Counted from the stretch's first letter, positions 1 to 9,908 are shown. The stretch: DNA of 64,000 bases from Agrypnia vestita (GCA_016648135.1 JADDOH010014899.1:1-64000), one strand, 5' to 3'. The notes: a model not told the origin generated them from the sequence alone. Numbers and translations: made by a program.

Positions 1-110
1 CACTGCGTATAGAGCTCCGTAAAATCAATTGTTAATACAAATGGTATGAAAATCCCCATGCATCAAAATATATTCGTTTGGGAGATATTCCCGTACGAAT
101 TGAGCCAAGA
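1..110. other. no recognised feature
   Basis: AT-rich sequence with no supported gene or repeat. Confidence 0.4.
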
Positions 111-184
111 TCACACAAGAAATCGTGATATTAATTATACATTATTGTCACACAAGCAATCGTGATATTAATTATACATTATTG
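111..184. repeat. 37-bp tandem repeat, two copies
   Basis: Two adjacent copies of a 37-bp unit (111-147 and 148-184), starting TCACACAAG and ending CATTATTG, differ at one base (A/C at unit position 10). This is a recent local duplication. Confidence 0.85.
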
Positions 185-1380
185 CTCCGATTTTAAATCT
201 TCCCAAAATAAATACATTTCAATAGTGAAAATAATTAATCGATAGAGAATATAAATGTGTTCCTTAGCTGTTACACAGTGGCGGTATGATCCTCTCTGGT
301 ACTGATGAATGGTAGATTCCTCCATAAGTCCGGGCAGCAACTCCGTCCGCAAATGCTGTTCTGGAACTCAGGGCTCCGTCGGTAGTCTGTTGGGCAGCGC
401 TCCCGCTCGCAAGTCTGGTCTCGAACTGAAGGGGGGCTGAGTATATCGAGTTCGCTCCTTTTATACTCTCGATTGCACCATATCTTCGAAATCCACGCTA
501 GTGCAGTGACTCATCCTATGAGCGATGACCTCACCGCCGGCGCTCGCCATTGGCCGGATTCAGCCATCAGGACGGTCGCCTCCGGCTCAACCCGTCGAAG
601 GCAAAGCGCGCCTGTGATTGGTCCGTTTCGTTAAAATAATAGTTAAGCACCCGCTACACGCGAGACTTACTGTTCTGATTCATAAATAATAAAGGCTCGT
701 TCGCACCTACTCACAAGGTCGAGTCTATTAGGATTGGCAAACGATATTAATTTAACACAGAATTATATCTAAGAAATATTACTTGTATAGCTGAATATTC
801 AATATTTTGTTAGCCTCTTGTAATACATAGAATCTTAAGAAGAAATATATCAGGCTTTTACTTTTAAACGATTCCAAACAGAAGAAATATATTTTTGATG
901 TCCATACTTGACTTTTTTGAATATTATTATTTTAAGATTTTCTAAATTTATTAAATCTATCTCTATGTCGACCATCACAACTTGTGTGTTGAAGTACAAA
1001 ACATATTGATCAACAGGTTACCATCTAACATTTTGTTCCTTAAAACTCTTGGTTCAAAATTTAAAAAATTTCAATTCTTGAACATTTGTTTTTTAAATAG
1101 TCAAACTGATTTTTGTAAATATTGATAATGATTATTGTTCTGTCATCAGGAATACATCTCTCTGCCAAATTTCAGAATGCTCGTTGGTTAGGAAGTGGAT
1201 CGAATATAAATTGGGAGATTTCTCGCTGGCACATAATTGAAGCAAAATAAAAGCGTGTAAAAATATATTTAAGTGTTACATGTTATAAAATATTTTGTAC
1301 AACAATAATTGTTTAGTACAAATGACATTATATAACATACCTGAAATCAAGAATGGGTTTACTTTATTTCTTAAGGATAA
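185..1380. other. intergenic, unrecognised; GC-richer block at 280-720
   Basis: No ORF of coding appearance. A GC-richer stretch (about 280-720) contains the phrase TGATTGGTCCGTTTCG. Similar phrases (GCGATTGGTC) recur near 22180 and 52180, so part of it may be a decayed dispersed repeat. The rest is AT-rich and featureless. Confidence 0.35.
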
Positions 1381-1620
1381 ATTATAGAATTCTCATAGAG
1401 ACGAAGCTAATTTTTATATGAGAAAAGTGGATGGAAGTCTCCTATACGATGGATCAAGGCTTACAAACTGCGTGAGCTGACTTAAGTGATCACTCAATTC
1501 AACACACAATTCAACGTTTACCAATTCCATACACACATTACCAACTTTTGAAAGTTCTATATATATGTTCGAATCACGAACCTTTCATATTTTTATGGTT
1601 TCTATTAGTAGTATCTCTAG
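1381..1620 (-). repeat. partial copy of foldback-type repeat family F
   Basis: Contains the ordered motifs CATAGAGACGAAGC, GGAAGTCTCCTA, CTGACTTAAGTGATCACT and ACACATTACCAACTTTTG. They match in order the arm at 42050-42245 and, inverted, 41195-41405 and 26515-26700. This is an interspersed repeat of unknown class. Coding capacity is not visible. Confidence 0.6.
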
Positions 1621-1840
1621 GTACATCTGTTGATTCTTTACTCATTAGCAAGTATACACAGCTTTCGTAACTAGTAATGATACCTCTTTATATATAATTT
1701 TATTCACATTTTTTCAATTTCAAAGTTTCATGTAAATATCTGGCAGTACATTTTGAAGGTGCCTTTGTGATATATGAAGATGGGAGATTCAAGAGTGTGA
1801 ATCAATATTCTTTTGGTTGTATCTGCCTATCCTTTTTTTT

Positions 1841-2015
1841 ACAATTGACTCATAGTAATTTTAGCTAGTCACTTTTACAATTGGCTCATATCAACTTTAG
1901 CTAGCCACTTTTACAATTGGCTCATAGCAATTTTAGCTAGTTACTTTTACTATTGGCTCATAGCAACTTTAGCTAGTCCCTTTTACAATTGGCTCATAAC
2001 AATTTTAGCTAGTCG
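1841..2015. repeat. 36-bp minisatellite, five copies
   Basis: Five head-to-tail units of 36 bp start at 1841, 1877, 1913, 1949 and 1985; the last is truncated. Each reads roughly ACAATTGGCTCATAGCAA followed by TTTTAGCTAGTCACTTTT. Units differ at a few scattered bases. A spaced TTAGCTAG octamer recurs once per unit. Confidence 0.95.
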
Positions 2016-2204
2016 ACGCGTTGTGTGTTCGCGATCAGCTCGCCAGAATAAATTGCTCCTTAATATACACCGCATTCCGCTATTTGGTAGTCCTTATAAA
2101 TATTTTTTCTGGAAATTGAGGTAAAGGAAAATTTTTATTTTTGCTAGGAGAGACAAAACAAGTTAATAAAAAGTAAAGGTTATTATTACTGCCGTTAGAT
2201 ATAT

Positions 2205-2399
2205 TTATGTGTTAAATGAAACGGATATTTTATACGAACCGTATATTTCACCGAGAAGCAAATCTCGGAGTGGAGTTTGGCCTCCAGTGCTAGGACGCTC
2301 TCCTGATGACGCTGGATAAGACTTCAGCGGAACGTCGAGATTTGCTTTTCAGTGAAATATATGGTTCGTATAAAATATCCGTTTCATCTAACACATAAA
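2205..2399. mobile_element. palindromic MITE-like element with hammerhead-like centre
   Basis: The two ends are long imperfect inverted repeats of about 65 bp. The left arm runs from TTTATGTGTTAAATGAAACG to AAATCTCG and the right arm mirrors it from CGAGATTTGC to CATAAA. The loop is GC-richer and carries a hammerhead-like core: CTGATGA at 2303-2309, a CGCTG/CAGCG stem II, GAACGTC at 2330-2336, and TCTC/GAGA as stem I. One A of the usual GAAAC is missing. No ORF. It could be a retrozyme-like element or a foldback DNA element. Confidence 0.7.
2303..2340 (+). ncRNA. hammerhead ribozyme-like core (one-base deletion)
   Basis: CTGATGA, stem II CGCTG...CAGCG, then GAA-CGTC instead of GAAACGTC. Four base pairs of stem I are possible between 2299-2302 and 2337-2340. 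The missing adenine suggests reduced or lost activity. Confidence 0.45.
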
Positions 2400-2585
2400 G
2401 GTTAATTATACATCTACTACTTTTGATGGGTCTGAATATATTGATTTTAAGAATGCTCGCAGAAGATTGAATATTTATTTAATATCTTCTTCAAACCTAG
2501 TAATATTATTTTGTGGTGACGTTATAATTATAATTTATTGAATTAAACTTTGTTTACACTACTTTTTTATTATTGAAAAAATTCA

Positions 2586-2623
2586 ACATGTTTCGAAGCC
2601 AATGGCTTCTTCATCAGGATAGC
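2586..2623 (-). ncRNA. hammerhead ribozyme, PLE type
   Basis: On the minus strand: CTGATGA (2617-2611), a perfect 6-bp stem II GAAGCC-ATT-GGCTTC, then GAAACATGTT. ACATGT is palindromic, as in the minimal stem III of dimeric type I hammerheads. The predicted cleavage is after GTT. Stem I is weak, with only two obvious pairs next to the core. Confidence 0.75.
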
Positions 2624-2755
2624 AAAAATAAAATTTAAAAATCGAAGTAGGTATAGATAATCAAAACATTAAAAAGTTATATATGGAAAATGAATAATTT
2701 AATTACCTACTTAACATGAAAATAAAATTAAAAGATAACTATTTGCAAAAAGGAC

Positions 2756-2990
2756 CTAATTATTTATAACATTCAATTTACTATTAATACTCTTTCTTCT
2801 TTCCAAAATTTCTAATTTATCAAACTGTGATTCTGTATAATTTGTAAACCCTTATTAATATCAAAAGTATGATCCATAGCCAAAAGATAGTTAGAAAATT
2901 CGGAATAATTATTACTATTTAAACACTTTAAGTGTTCCTTAATCTTAACTTCAAAATTTCTATAAGTTTTTCAATTTATTTTCATGTGTA
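2756..2990 (-). pseudogene. PLE GIY-YIG endonuclease C-terminal fragment, frameshifted
   Basis: The minus strand reads FEVKIKEHLKCLNSN, then YSEFSNYLLAMDHTFDIN and GLQIIQNHS. After a frameshift near the histidine it continues DKLEILERRKSINSKLNVINN and a stop. The R/K-x-K-E-H, SEFxNHLL, HTFDI and LEILE blocks are typical of the end of PLE proteins, whose GIY-YIG endonuclease nicks target DNA. The catalytic GIY and YIG strands lie upstream and are lost. It is a dead copy. Confidence 0.8.
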
Positions 2991-3065
2991 GGTACTTTAT
3001 ATTATTCATTTTCCATAGATAAATTTTTAATATTTTGATTATCTATACTTAAATTTTATTTTTGT

Positions 3066-3108
3066 TAACCTGACGAAAAAGCCATTGTCATCGAAATATG
3101 TTGAATTT
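3066..3108 (+). ncRNA. decayed hammerhead ribozyme, PLE type
   Basis: CTGACGA at 3070-3076 and GAAATATGTTG at 3093-3103 are kept. Stem II (AAAGCCATTGTCATC) has lost complementarity compared with the sister copy at 2586-2623. Position 7 of the core may be any base, so CTGACGA itself is allowed. Confidence 0.6.
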
Positions 3109-3165
3109 TTTCAATAATAAAAAAATTTGTGTAAACAAAGTTTAATTCTATAAATTATGAACACT

Positions 3166-3917
3166 TATTGTTTATTCGTGTAGTATGTAAAGTGCTGTAT
3201 GGTTTTTTGTACCCACTATTACAATATCAAATTAAAAATCACATTTAAACACGTCACTCGGTATTTTCGTCACATGCAAAGTAGCGTTTTTGGTTGCAAT
3301 CTCTTCATTAATATTTTTTGGTGTTGATAGCGTTAACTTTGTGGTTGGGAATACTTATTTATTCTAAAATCTAATTTCAATTTATTTAAATATATTAAAA
3401 ATATATTTTTAACAACTTCTCTAATAATAATAAAACAAATTTATTAATAATAAAACAAATTTATGTTAACATTATTTACATCAATGCAAAGAAAACACTT
3501 CATATAAAATTACTATTTATTAAATAATCAAAATTTTACGTTGTATTTTGGTTAAGGGACTATTGGCCCCAAAATATGTTGAGTATTCAATAAAAAGTGA
3601 ATTTACAGTGTTTTGTTTTCATTAATTAAACTTTTTACAAACCATAATGATTTTTTGAACGTCATTTGATCTCAATACAACTTTTTTTTCATCAGATTAA
3701 TTTTTTGCGTCTGTCTTGATGAAAATACAAGTCAATCGAAACTTGTTAGTGTTACCAAAAATATCGTTGTTCAAACCAAGAGAATTTATGTGGTTAATAT
3801 AATTAAAAAGTAATAACCACAATACAGTAGCTGATAACATTAGAATAAGACATAATCAGTAAGGTGTATGTAAACTTTTTAGTTTTTAAAATAAATAATA
3901 AGTCTATATTTCACACA
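3166..3917. other. intergenic, AT-rich, nothing recognised
   Basis: Long A/T runs, a short duplicated AATAATAAAACAAATTTAT at about 3426-3464, and no supported gene. Confidence 0.4.
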
Positions 3918-4110
3918 CATTCATATTTGTGAAGTTGTAATTTTTCAGAACAAAGTTCTGTGAAATTTTTAAAATAAAATTTATTAATCAATTAGAAAGA
4001 CTTACAGAAAAATCTAATTCACGGAAAAATATTAGGCTACTACTGGGATTCGAACCCAGGTCACCTCCTTTCCGGGGCCGGTGCTCTGACCACTAAGCTA
4101 CAGCAGCCCT
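3918..4110 (-). repeat. tRNA-derived SINE (family S-I)
   Basis: The minus strand starts with a tRNA-like head: GCTGCTGTAGCTTAGTGGTC (box A region) and GGGTTCGAATCCC (box B), with a 5-bp T stem CTGGG/CCCAG and an acceptor-like GCTGCTG/TAGTAGC pairing. The anticodon arm does not fold well, so this is not a functional tRNA. A body follows (TTCCGTGAATTAGATTTTT, then a TTCTAATTGATTAAT block and a CAGAACTTTGTTCTG hairpin). Body copies recur at 4311-4545 and 47725-47845. Confidence 0.8.
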
Positions 4111-4310
4111 CTACGTTTCCGTGAATATATCGACCTTATATGTAATTCTCATTCTTATTAATTTATTAATTTTTTCCATAGAGCAATCCACTTTTTTGAT
4201 ACGGTAGTTGAAATTACTTTGCAATGCTACCGCTAGATGGACGCCAGAATTAATCTAATAATTCATTTTATTTGGACATACACTTATTCAACAGATATTA
4301 TATATATTCA

Positions 4311-4545
4311 AGAACACATTCATATTTGTGAAGTTGTAATTTTTCAGAACAAATTTCTGTGAAATTTTTAAAACCAAATTAATTAATCAATTAGAAAGAC
4401 ACACAGAAAAATCTAATTCACGAAAAAATATAAGGCTAGGAGGTGACCTGGGTTCGAATCCTAGTAGTAGCTTATATTTTTTCCTGAATTAGATTTTTCC
4501 GTATGTCTTTCTAATTGATTAATTTATTTGGTTTTAAAAATAATA
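4311..4545. repeat. foldback pair of S-I SINE fragments
   Basis: 4311-4432 is the SINE body in minus orientation. 4434-4470 is the T-arm half of the head in plus orientation (GGGTTCGAATCC), followed by the body again in plus orientation. The two bodies face each other around about 45 bases of head sequence, so a transcript would form a long hairpin. Confidence 0.75.
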
Positions 4546-5234
4546 ATTCCATCTCAAGACGGTTCAAACGATGCGTAACCTCATTTCATATATGTAGCGA
4601 AAGTCTATTTCAAGGGCGCTTTACGTACAATGAATGTAAATATCTTAAATAGCCTAGTTATCAGGCTGTCTGTGCTCGCTGATCGTGTGTGCACCTGAAG
4701 CGATTATTCCGTCCCATTGAAACGGCTGCTCGGCCGTAATACTCGGTCTGGAAACTATTTCCAACTGAATTCTGAATCTCTCGCGGCCCTCCTCCGCCAG
4801 CCACCCTTATACCTACCCTTCAATGCTACCTGCTCTGCCCGAGCGGCGAAGCCGATGAAAATAATCCCACAAAAGAGGCAACATTTTGATGTACACACCA
4901 AAGACAGAGCAAAATTGAAGTTGGCAGAATTCCACGTGTGCCTTTGAATTTGCAAAACAAATTAACCGAATTATAAAATGCGGGAAACAAAGTTAATGGC
5001 GTACTAAATGCAAATATGGCCAATAGGGATCTTTCAAAGGAAGCAAGACTGGCGGTACATAATGGCGTTCAGTGCCAACCCTGATGTACGGAAGTGAAGC
5101 CTGGAATTGGCAAAAATGGAATGAAATTAGACTGAATGCGGTTGCTAAGACGTTTGTGGGGAAAATCTTTGATCGATAGAGTGAGGAATGAACCAATTAG
5201 AAGTGAATGCAATGCTGACTATAGTGTGTAGCTT
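4546..5234. other. intergenic, unrecognised
   Basis: Short ORFs on both strands overlap each other and look like chance. No domain was recognised. Confidence 0.35.
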
Positions 5235-5346
5235 ACAACGATTTATAAATTTGTGGTGACATATTGAATAATTAAATAAAACACGACTTTCTATACACCA
5301 CCAAATATTTATTTTATTTATTCAAGATGGATAAACACCTCTCCAA

Positions 5347-5380
5347 GTTTCAGGAACTATGTTCCCTTCCTCAGGAGGAT
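5347..5380 (-). ncRNA. hammerhead ribozyme-like core, PLE type
   Basis: Minus strand: CTGAGGA (G at the free position 7), stem II GGAAC-ATA-GTTCC, then GAAACTTGGAGAG. CTC/GAG can form stem I. The expected U before the cleavage base is G, so activity is doubtful. Confidence 0.55.
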
Positions 5381-5456
5381 ACAATGTATACTAAAATTTA
5401 ATTATTATTATATAGTTAACTAGTGGGGTGGAGAGTAGGCGGTCTACATAGCAGAA

Positions 5457-5471
5457 GGGGGGGGGGGGGGG
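5457..5471 (+). repeat. poly-G run of 15
   Basis: Fifteen consecutive G inside a PLE 3' region. This is unusual in this AT-rich DNA and may vary between individuals or assemblies. Confidence 0.9.
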
Positions 5472-5556
5472 TTGTTAGGGAATAATTAAGCGATTGTCAA
5501 CTTTGGGTATTTTTATTTGTAATCGGAAAAATGTTAAATATGTGGTTGTTTGGGAA

Positions 5557-5757
5557 TTAAATTTGACTGTTTATTATATAATTGTTGAGGTTTATATTTT
5601 TTCTTATTTCTAAAATTTCAAAACTATCTAATTGTCTATTATTTTTGTTATTTTGTAAAATTTTAAGACCTAAGTTGATGTCGAAAGTATGGTCATGTTC
5701 CAGCAAATGGTTTGCAAATTCCGAGTATCCATTGCTATTTAAACAGTGGTAACCATG
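5557..5757 (-). pseudogene. PLE GIY-YIG endonuclease C-terminal fragment
   Basis: An uninterrupted minus-strand frame of about 66 codons reads HCLNSNGYSEFANHLLEHDH, then TFDINLGLKILQ and LDSFEILEIRKNINL before a stop. SEFANHLLE, HTFDI and FEILEIRK match the signature tail of PLE proteins. The upstream GIY and YIG strands are absent, so the piece is not functional alone. The open frame suggests a younger copy than the one at 2756. Confidence 0.85.
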
Positions 5758-5800
5758 TAGTAATGTGTACCAAGTTGTGTTTTATTTAATTAACGAATTT

Positions 5801-6815
5801 AATTGTTGATAACCTGCTTTCTGGCCCATTTGAACATCGGTTTAAAGTGTACGTGTCTCTAATTATTAAAAAAAAATAACGGAATAGTATCGTCCGTAAC
5901 GTAAATGTATCGAAAACATGTGACTATACATATTTGTACATGTTTGAATTAAGACGTGCGTACATTTCAATCTGATTCCGCCATTTGTTAATTATCTATT
6001 GAGAAGTTTTCAGATTTTTATAGACCCTGCCCAACTAATTTTCATAGATCTATCTCTATAATCCGACAACGCCATAACTATGATGTGCCTTTCAATCCTC
6101 ACTCACATTAGTATCTGAAATCTTAATTGTACTTTCTATCTAATCATGGCCCTCCACATTGTTCGGCTTGCGTGAGTGGAGTACTGCTGTACTTCACTCA
6201 CCATTTCCATTCATAATACTGAATTCTTCAGCTCCTCATTCCAAGTGCGGTTGACTAGACTGTGTAATCAACTACGAACAGACATCACGTAATCATAGAT
6301 CATTATGGTCTTCAGAAATAGTCTGAAGCATTTGAAGACCCCATGGCAAAAAGTTGTTAACTAACATTTTTGTCGAAAATAAATTAATAAGCCGTCTAAA
6401 CTAAATATTGTGCGCTCTTTCCATTAGAAATAGGTTCAGAACTTAAAAATAATCAGAACATGCGCAAATCATAGGGAAGAACATGTTAAATACACTTTTT
6501 CATAAAAATCAAATCAGTTATTAATGGGATGAACATGTTATCTTTAATAATAACATGTTCATACCATCATTCTGAAATTAATACGTCTTTTAATTTGATT
6601 GGAATATTTATGGTTAATATAAATTTTACTCTGGCAGTACTTTCATATATTTGTTTTTATTTGAAGACTATTATAATATGTATTTATATATTATTTTTCA
6701 ATAATTTGAAATGGTACATACCTTGTTTTTTATTATTAATTAAAATGCCAGGTATTTTGTAATTTTGGATAATGGATTGTAAAAAAGGATAGCATTTGAA
6801 GGGTTGTTTCATGTT
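5801..6815. other. intergenic; one palindrome and a block-A fragment
   Basis: GAACATGTTAT at 6533-6543 is mirrored by ATAACATGTTC at 6551-6561. GAAGACCCCATGGCAAAAAG at 6336-6355 matches the outer part of block A (11183-11202). A hydrophobic 77-codon ORF at 6529-6762 is AT-rich and unrecognised; I do not call it a gene. Confidence 0.4.
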
Positions 6816-7112
6816 CGTATTTTACAAAGGTGATATTTTGTTAAAATGAGTTCCAGAGGCGAAAAAATGGTTGTTAACTACATTTTTTTAGGGAAAATTA
6901 GTATATTTTTATTTTTTTGTGCATCAATTTTTTTTTGTTTTTTACTTTGTGGTATTTTATTTTACAAAGGTGTTATTTTATTAAAAATGAGTTCCAGAGG
7001 CGAAAAAATGGTTGGTAACTACATTTTTTTAGGGAAAATGAGTACATTTTTATTTTTTTGTGCATGTGTTTTTTTACATTGTAAATACTTTTTTGATATT
7101 TTAGTGACGTAA
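6816..7112 (+). repeat. 141-bp tandem duplication with in-frame ORF
   Basis: ATGAGTTCCAGAGGCGAAAA occurs at 6846 and again at 6987, a 141-bp period (47 codons). Both copies stay in one frame, giving an 88-codon ORF (6846-7112). Each half has MSSRGEKMVxNYIFLGK followed by a hydrophobic FLFFCA segment, so the product would be a two-helix membrane peptide. Base composition is very T-rich and no family is recognised, so it may be a chance ORF. Confidence 0.75.
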
Positions 7113-7160
7113 ATCAATAAAAATTAATCTTCAATTAGCAATAAAACAAAGGCGAAATGC

Positions 7161-7875
7161 TAATGTCTAATTATCTCAAAATGACTTGAATGTTAGTAGA
7201 CAACTTCTTGTAATGGGGTCTTCATTTTTCCTTTGTCACTGTAAAATGATTGAATACCGAAAATTTCAAATATTCCACTAAATTGTGTGGTAGTTGGGAA
7301 GAATTGCCACAGTCATATGTAAACAAAAAGTTAATAAATACAAATTTCATGTGTTTCAATACCTATTATAACTTTTTGAATCTTTTTTAATGTAAAATTT
7401 ACAAATCTGAAATATTGCAAATGTGAATAATTTATAAAACAAAATGAAGTAGAAACACAAAATGATACAAATAACATAAGAATGAAATAAAATAGAGAAT
7501 ACACGATTGGTTCACGCGAGCATTACGGTCTACTTACATTGAGTTTATTTTCTGCCAATAACCAATAACCTGTTCTTGAGAAAACGTTTAACTTTAAATG
7601 TCTAGCTGGATACGCTGCCAGTCTGATTCAATATTATTTTCGATTCGAAGTTATTTAATGTGTGTATAAGAAAAAAAATTATGATATCATGGATACGATG
7701 ACCGCTTGAGTTAATCGGATTGAAATAAACGTATTGAATGATTGATTCTAGGCTGAGTCTTAGCAAGGTTGCATGAAGATTAGTGGAAACCGAACGTACG
7801 ATAATGTCTGCAGTCTTAGCTGACGTCGAGGAGTTTACGATACTTTAACTAGCCTTGCCGATATGCATTATTTCC
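7161..7875 (+). repeat. block A, left copy of large inverted repeat
   Basis: A 715-bp block that is nearly identical to the reverse complement of 10530-11243. In the inner 200 bases I see a single substitution (TGATATC versus TGGTATC near 7685). No ORF of coding appearance. Near-identity means recent duplication or gene conversion. Confidence 0.9.
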
Positions 7876-8027
7876 ATAGAAATTTCTTTGAGTAGTAAAA
7901 GGTTTGTTGTATTTGTCCCAGAAACATTTCTATAAAGTATTGCTGCCAATGCTTTTATACCCTTTATTTTATATCAAGGGATGATAAAAATCAGCCAGGG
8001 TGTTGGTTAAGTTAGATGTTAAATGTT
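7874..8027 (+). repeat. block B, left copy
   Basis: A 154-bp block, CCATAGAAATTTCTTTGAG to GTTAGATGTTAAATGTT, identical or nearly so to the reverse complement of 11253-11406. It contains GCTGCCAATGCTTTTATACC. Related phrases (TTTGCTTTTATACCCC, GGGTATAAAAGCAAAGGCAG) recur near 11872, 18900 and 19652, so B belongs to a wider repeat family. Confidence 0.9.
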
Positions 8028-9280
8028 GTATTAGCCGCGGATCCACGGAAAAAGGCTCAACTTCTAAAACGCTGGTGATTTTACGTCTACATCTTGCAGC
8101 ATACTGCGACTGAGTTGCCAATTTTATTCACGAAAGAAGATGTTACAAGAGAAAATCAAAAAGTGTAACCATGGATGATTCATAGCTCGCGTCCCATAAG
8201 TGATGCCATAAATTCTAGTTCAATATCTCCGATAATGGTGTCTATCTTGTTGCAGGGTATTCCTGAATGGTTAGGTAGGAGTTATCAAATACCAAATTTA
8301 GATTGTATGTGTTTGTCAACTATCAACATTTTGTTTATTTATCTAAAAGATTATTTTTTGACTATTCAGTTGAACATATCTAAATGGTATATTTTCTTAA
8401 CAGTCAAATATGTGATGAAAACATTGCATGCTGATGTTACATCAAAAGCTTCATTCGTGTTTGTTCGCAGTATCAAAGCATTCATGTGGTCAATTAAGCG
8501 ATTAAAACTAAACAAGAATATAAAACATAAAATTTGTTCAATAATTAAATCGATTGAGTATACTAAGGACTTTCACAATGAGTATACATCGCGTGTGTGT
8601 AATTTATGTTTACAGTTCTCTGGGAAGCAAGGAAGGGAGAAGTATTGTTATATTACAATATTTGTTAAATTTTAAAATAAAATATGTTAGAAAATGGTTG
8701 CTTATATCTATAGGTATTTATTTTATTGAAAGCAATAGGTAGACACCGTGTAGAGTTCACTACTTGCTGAGTAAAATAAAATATTCATATCTGAATTTCA
8801 TAATATTTTAATTTATAGATTTTGAATAAAATATATTACCACCATAATTATTTGAACAACGTATTTTAAGCAAAATTTTATCAAACACTTTTTGAGACTG
8901 CTCTAGTGCAATTTTTTCAATTCTCACTAATTTTTAATACCTACTTGTATAAAATTAACAAGATTTATTTTCGCTGTTCCAAATATTACGACGATACGTT
9001 TGATACCGAGAATATCACTTAATAAATGATAAAAGATTGTTTGGAAAACACAATTGATAAATCACTTTAAAATCTACTCGCGTGTTTGCAAAAACTACGT
9101 TATTTACAATAACGTCCGATGTAAAACACGCTCTGTCGCTAGAAAACAGCCCGTTGCACTCCTTAGAGAATATAAAGTTTTAGTTCCAAAAGATTAAATT
9201 CTTGTCAATAATTTTCAACGAGACTATAAGGGCAAACAAATCATATTAAATTTTTTCACACGAAGCAAACACATTGTGGT
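8028..9280. other. unrecognised region with a 166-codon ORF
   Basis: 8175-8675 (plus strand) is the longest plus-strand ORF in the window. Its product starts MIHSSRPISDAINSSS and has K/N-rich stretches such as SIKRLKLNKNIKHKICSII. I recognise no domain. Two splice-like strings (TTGTTGCAG near 8256, GGTAGGAG near 8278) may be chance. It may be decayed transposon coding sequence. Confidence 0.25.
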
Positions 9281-9354
9281 GATACATAATATTTTTAAAT
9301 AAAATAATTATTGTTATAACACCACTTTATTGTATTAACTGTTAATACTGAACC

Positions 9355-9392
9355 CTGATGAAGACTCAGCTGTGAGTTAAAGCTAGTTGGTG
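9355..9392 (+). ncRNA. hammerhead-like core with G12 to T change
   Basis: CTGATGA at 9355-9361, stem II ACTCA-GCTG-TGAGT, then TAAAGCTAGTTGG where GAAA is expected. The lost G is a catalytic guanine (G12), so cleavage should be impaired. The same kind of change occurs at 29546. Confidence 0.5.
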
Positions 9393-9659
9393 TAAACTCA
9401 AGAAAGTGATGTTATATAAATAGTTATTTTATTTAAAGATAGCATATTTATTAACAAAAAAATAATATGCAAGTATGTTCTAAGACATAGTTACTTGATT
9501 TTGTGCCTGAATAAATGATTAATTAATTACGATAAATTATAGAAAAAGAGAGACGAAACTATGAATATGAGATGGAATCTTAAGTGGAAAAATATTCAAC
9601 AGTGGGTTGTGCACAAATTTAGTGTGAGTGTTTATTATATTTGAATGAATATTAACATT

Positions 9660-9908
9660 TATCCTTATTTCAAGTATTTATAAATTATTTATTTGTGGGA
9701 TCTTATGAGTAATATGTAAAAATTTTAAACCTGTATTAATTTTAAATGTATAGTCATTTTCAATTAAGTGTTTTTAAAATTCCGACTCAATATTGCTAGT
9801 TAAAGCTTTGATGTGTTCTTTAACCCTAGCTTCAAAATTTATTTTTGTTTTACCGATATAAAAGTGATCACAATCGTTAAAATTAAGTTTATAAACTCCC
9901 GATTTCAT
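9660..9908 (-). pseudogene. PLE GIY-YIG endonuclease domain, two in-frame stops
   Basis: Minus strand: MKSGVYKLNFNDCDHFYIGK, then TKINFEARVKEHIKAL, ESEF-stop-KHLIENDYTFKINTG and a LEIR tail. The GVY and YIG strands of the GIY-YIG nuclease fold are both present with the usual spacing, followed by the conserved R and the KEH helix. This is the fullest endonuclease domain in the window. Stop codons after ESEF and before ILEIR make it a pseudogene. The reverse-transcriptase part is missing. Confidence 0.88.

Larger units (their letters stand above)
2511..3165 (-). mobile_element. truncated Penelope-like element with inverted terminal repeats
   Basis: The left end (TTGTGGTGACGTTATAATTA, minus-strand hammerhead at 2586-2622) and the right end (plus-strand hammerhead at 3070-3105, then CAAAGTTTAATTCTATAAAT) are inverted copies of the same terminal sequence. 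Between them is the C-terminal end of a PLE endonuclease on the minus strand. This fits a 5'-truncated PLE lying between oppositely oriented pseudo-LTRs, a known PLE arrangement. Related ends recur at 36478-36600 and 62439-62730. Confidence 0.8.
5245..5800 (-). mobile_element. truncated Penelope-like element with inverted ends
   Basis: The left end on the minus strand (GTGTTTTATTTAATTATTCA) is matched in inverted orientation by GTGTTTTATTTAATTAACG at the right end. A hammerhead-like core lies at 5347-5374 and a long PLE endonuclease remnant at 5557-5757, both minus strand. The layout repeats that at 2511-3165 although the sequence family differs. A 15-base G run sits at 5457-5471. Confidence 0.75.

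Noticed and set aside
4034..4108. A functional tRNA gene (minus strand)
   Set aside because: The T arm and acceptor pair, but the anticodon arm does not fold and the sequence continues into a repeated SINE body with other copies in the window.
4717..5196. Cluster of 65-76-codon ORFs on both strands
   Set aside because: They overlap each other in opposite frames, show no shared composition bias and have no recognisable motif.
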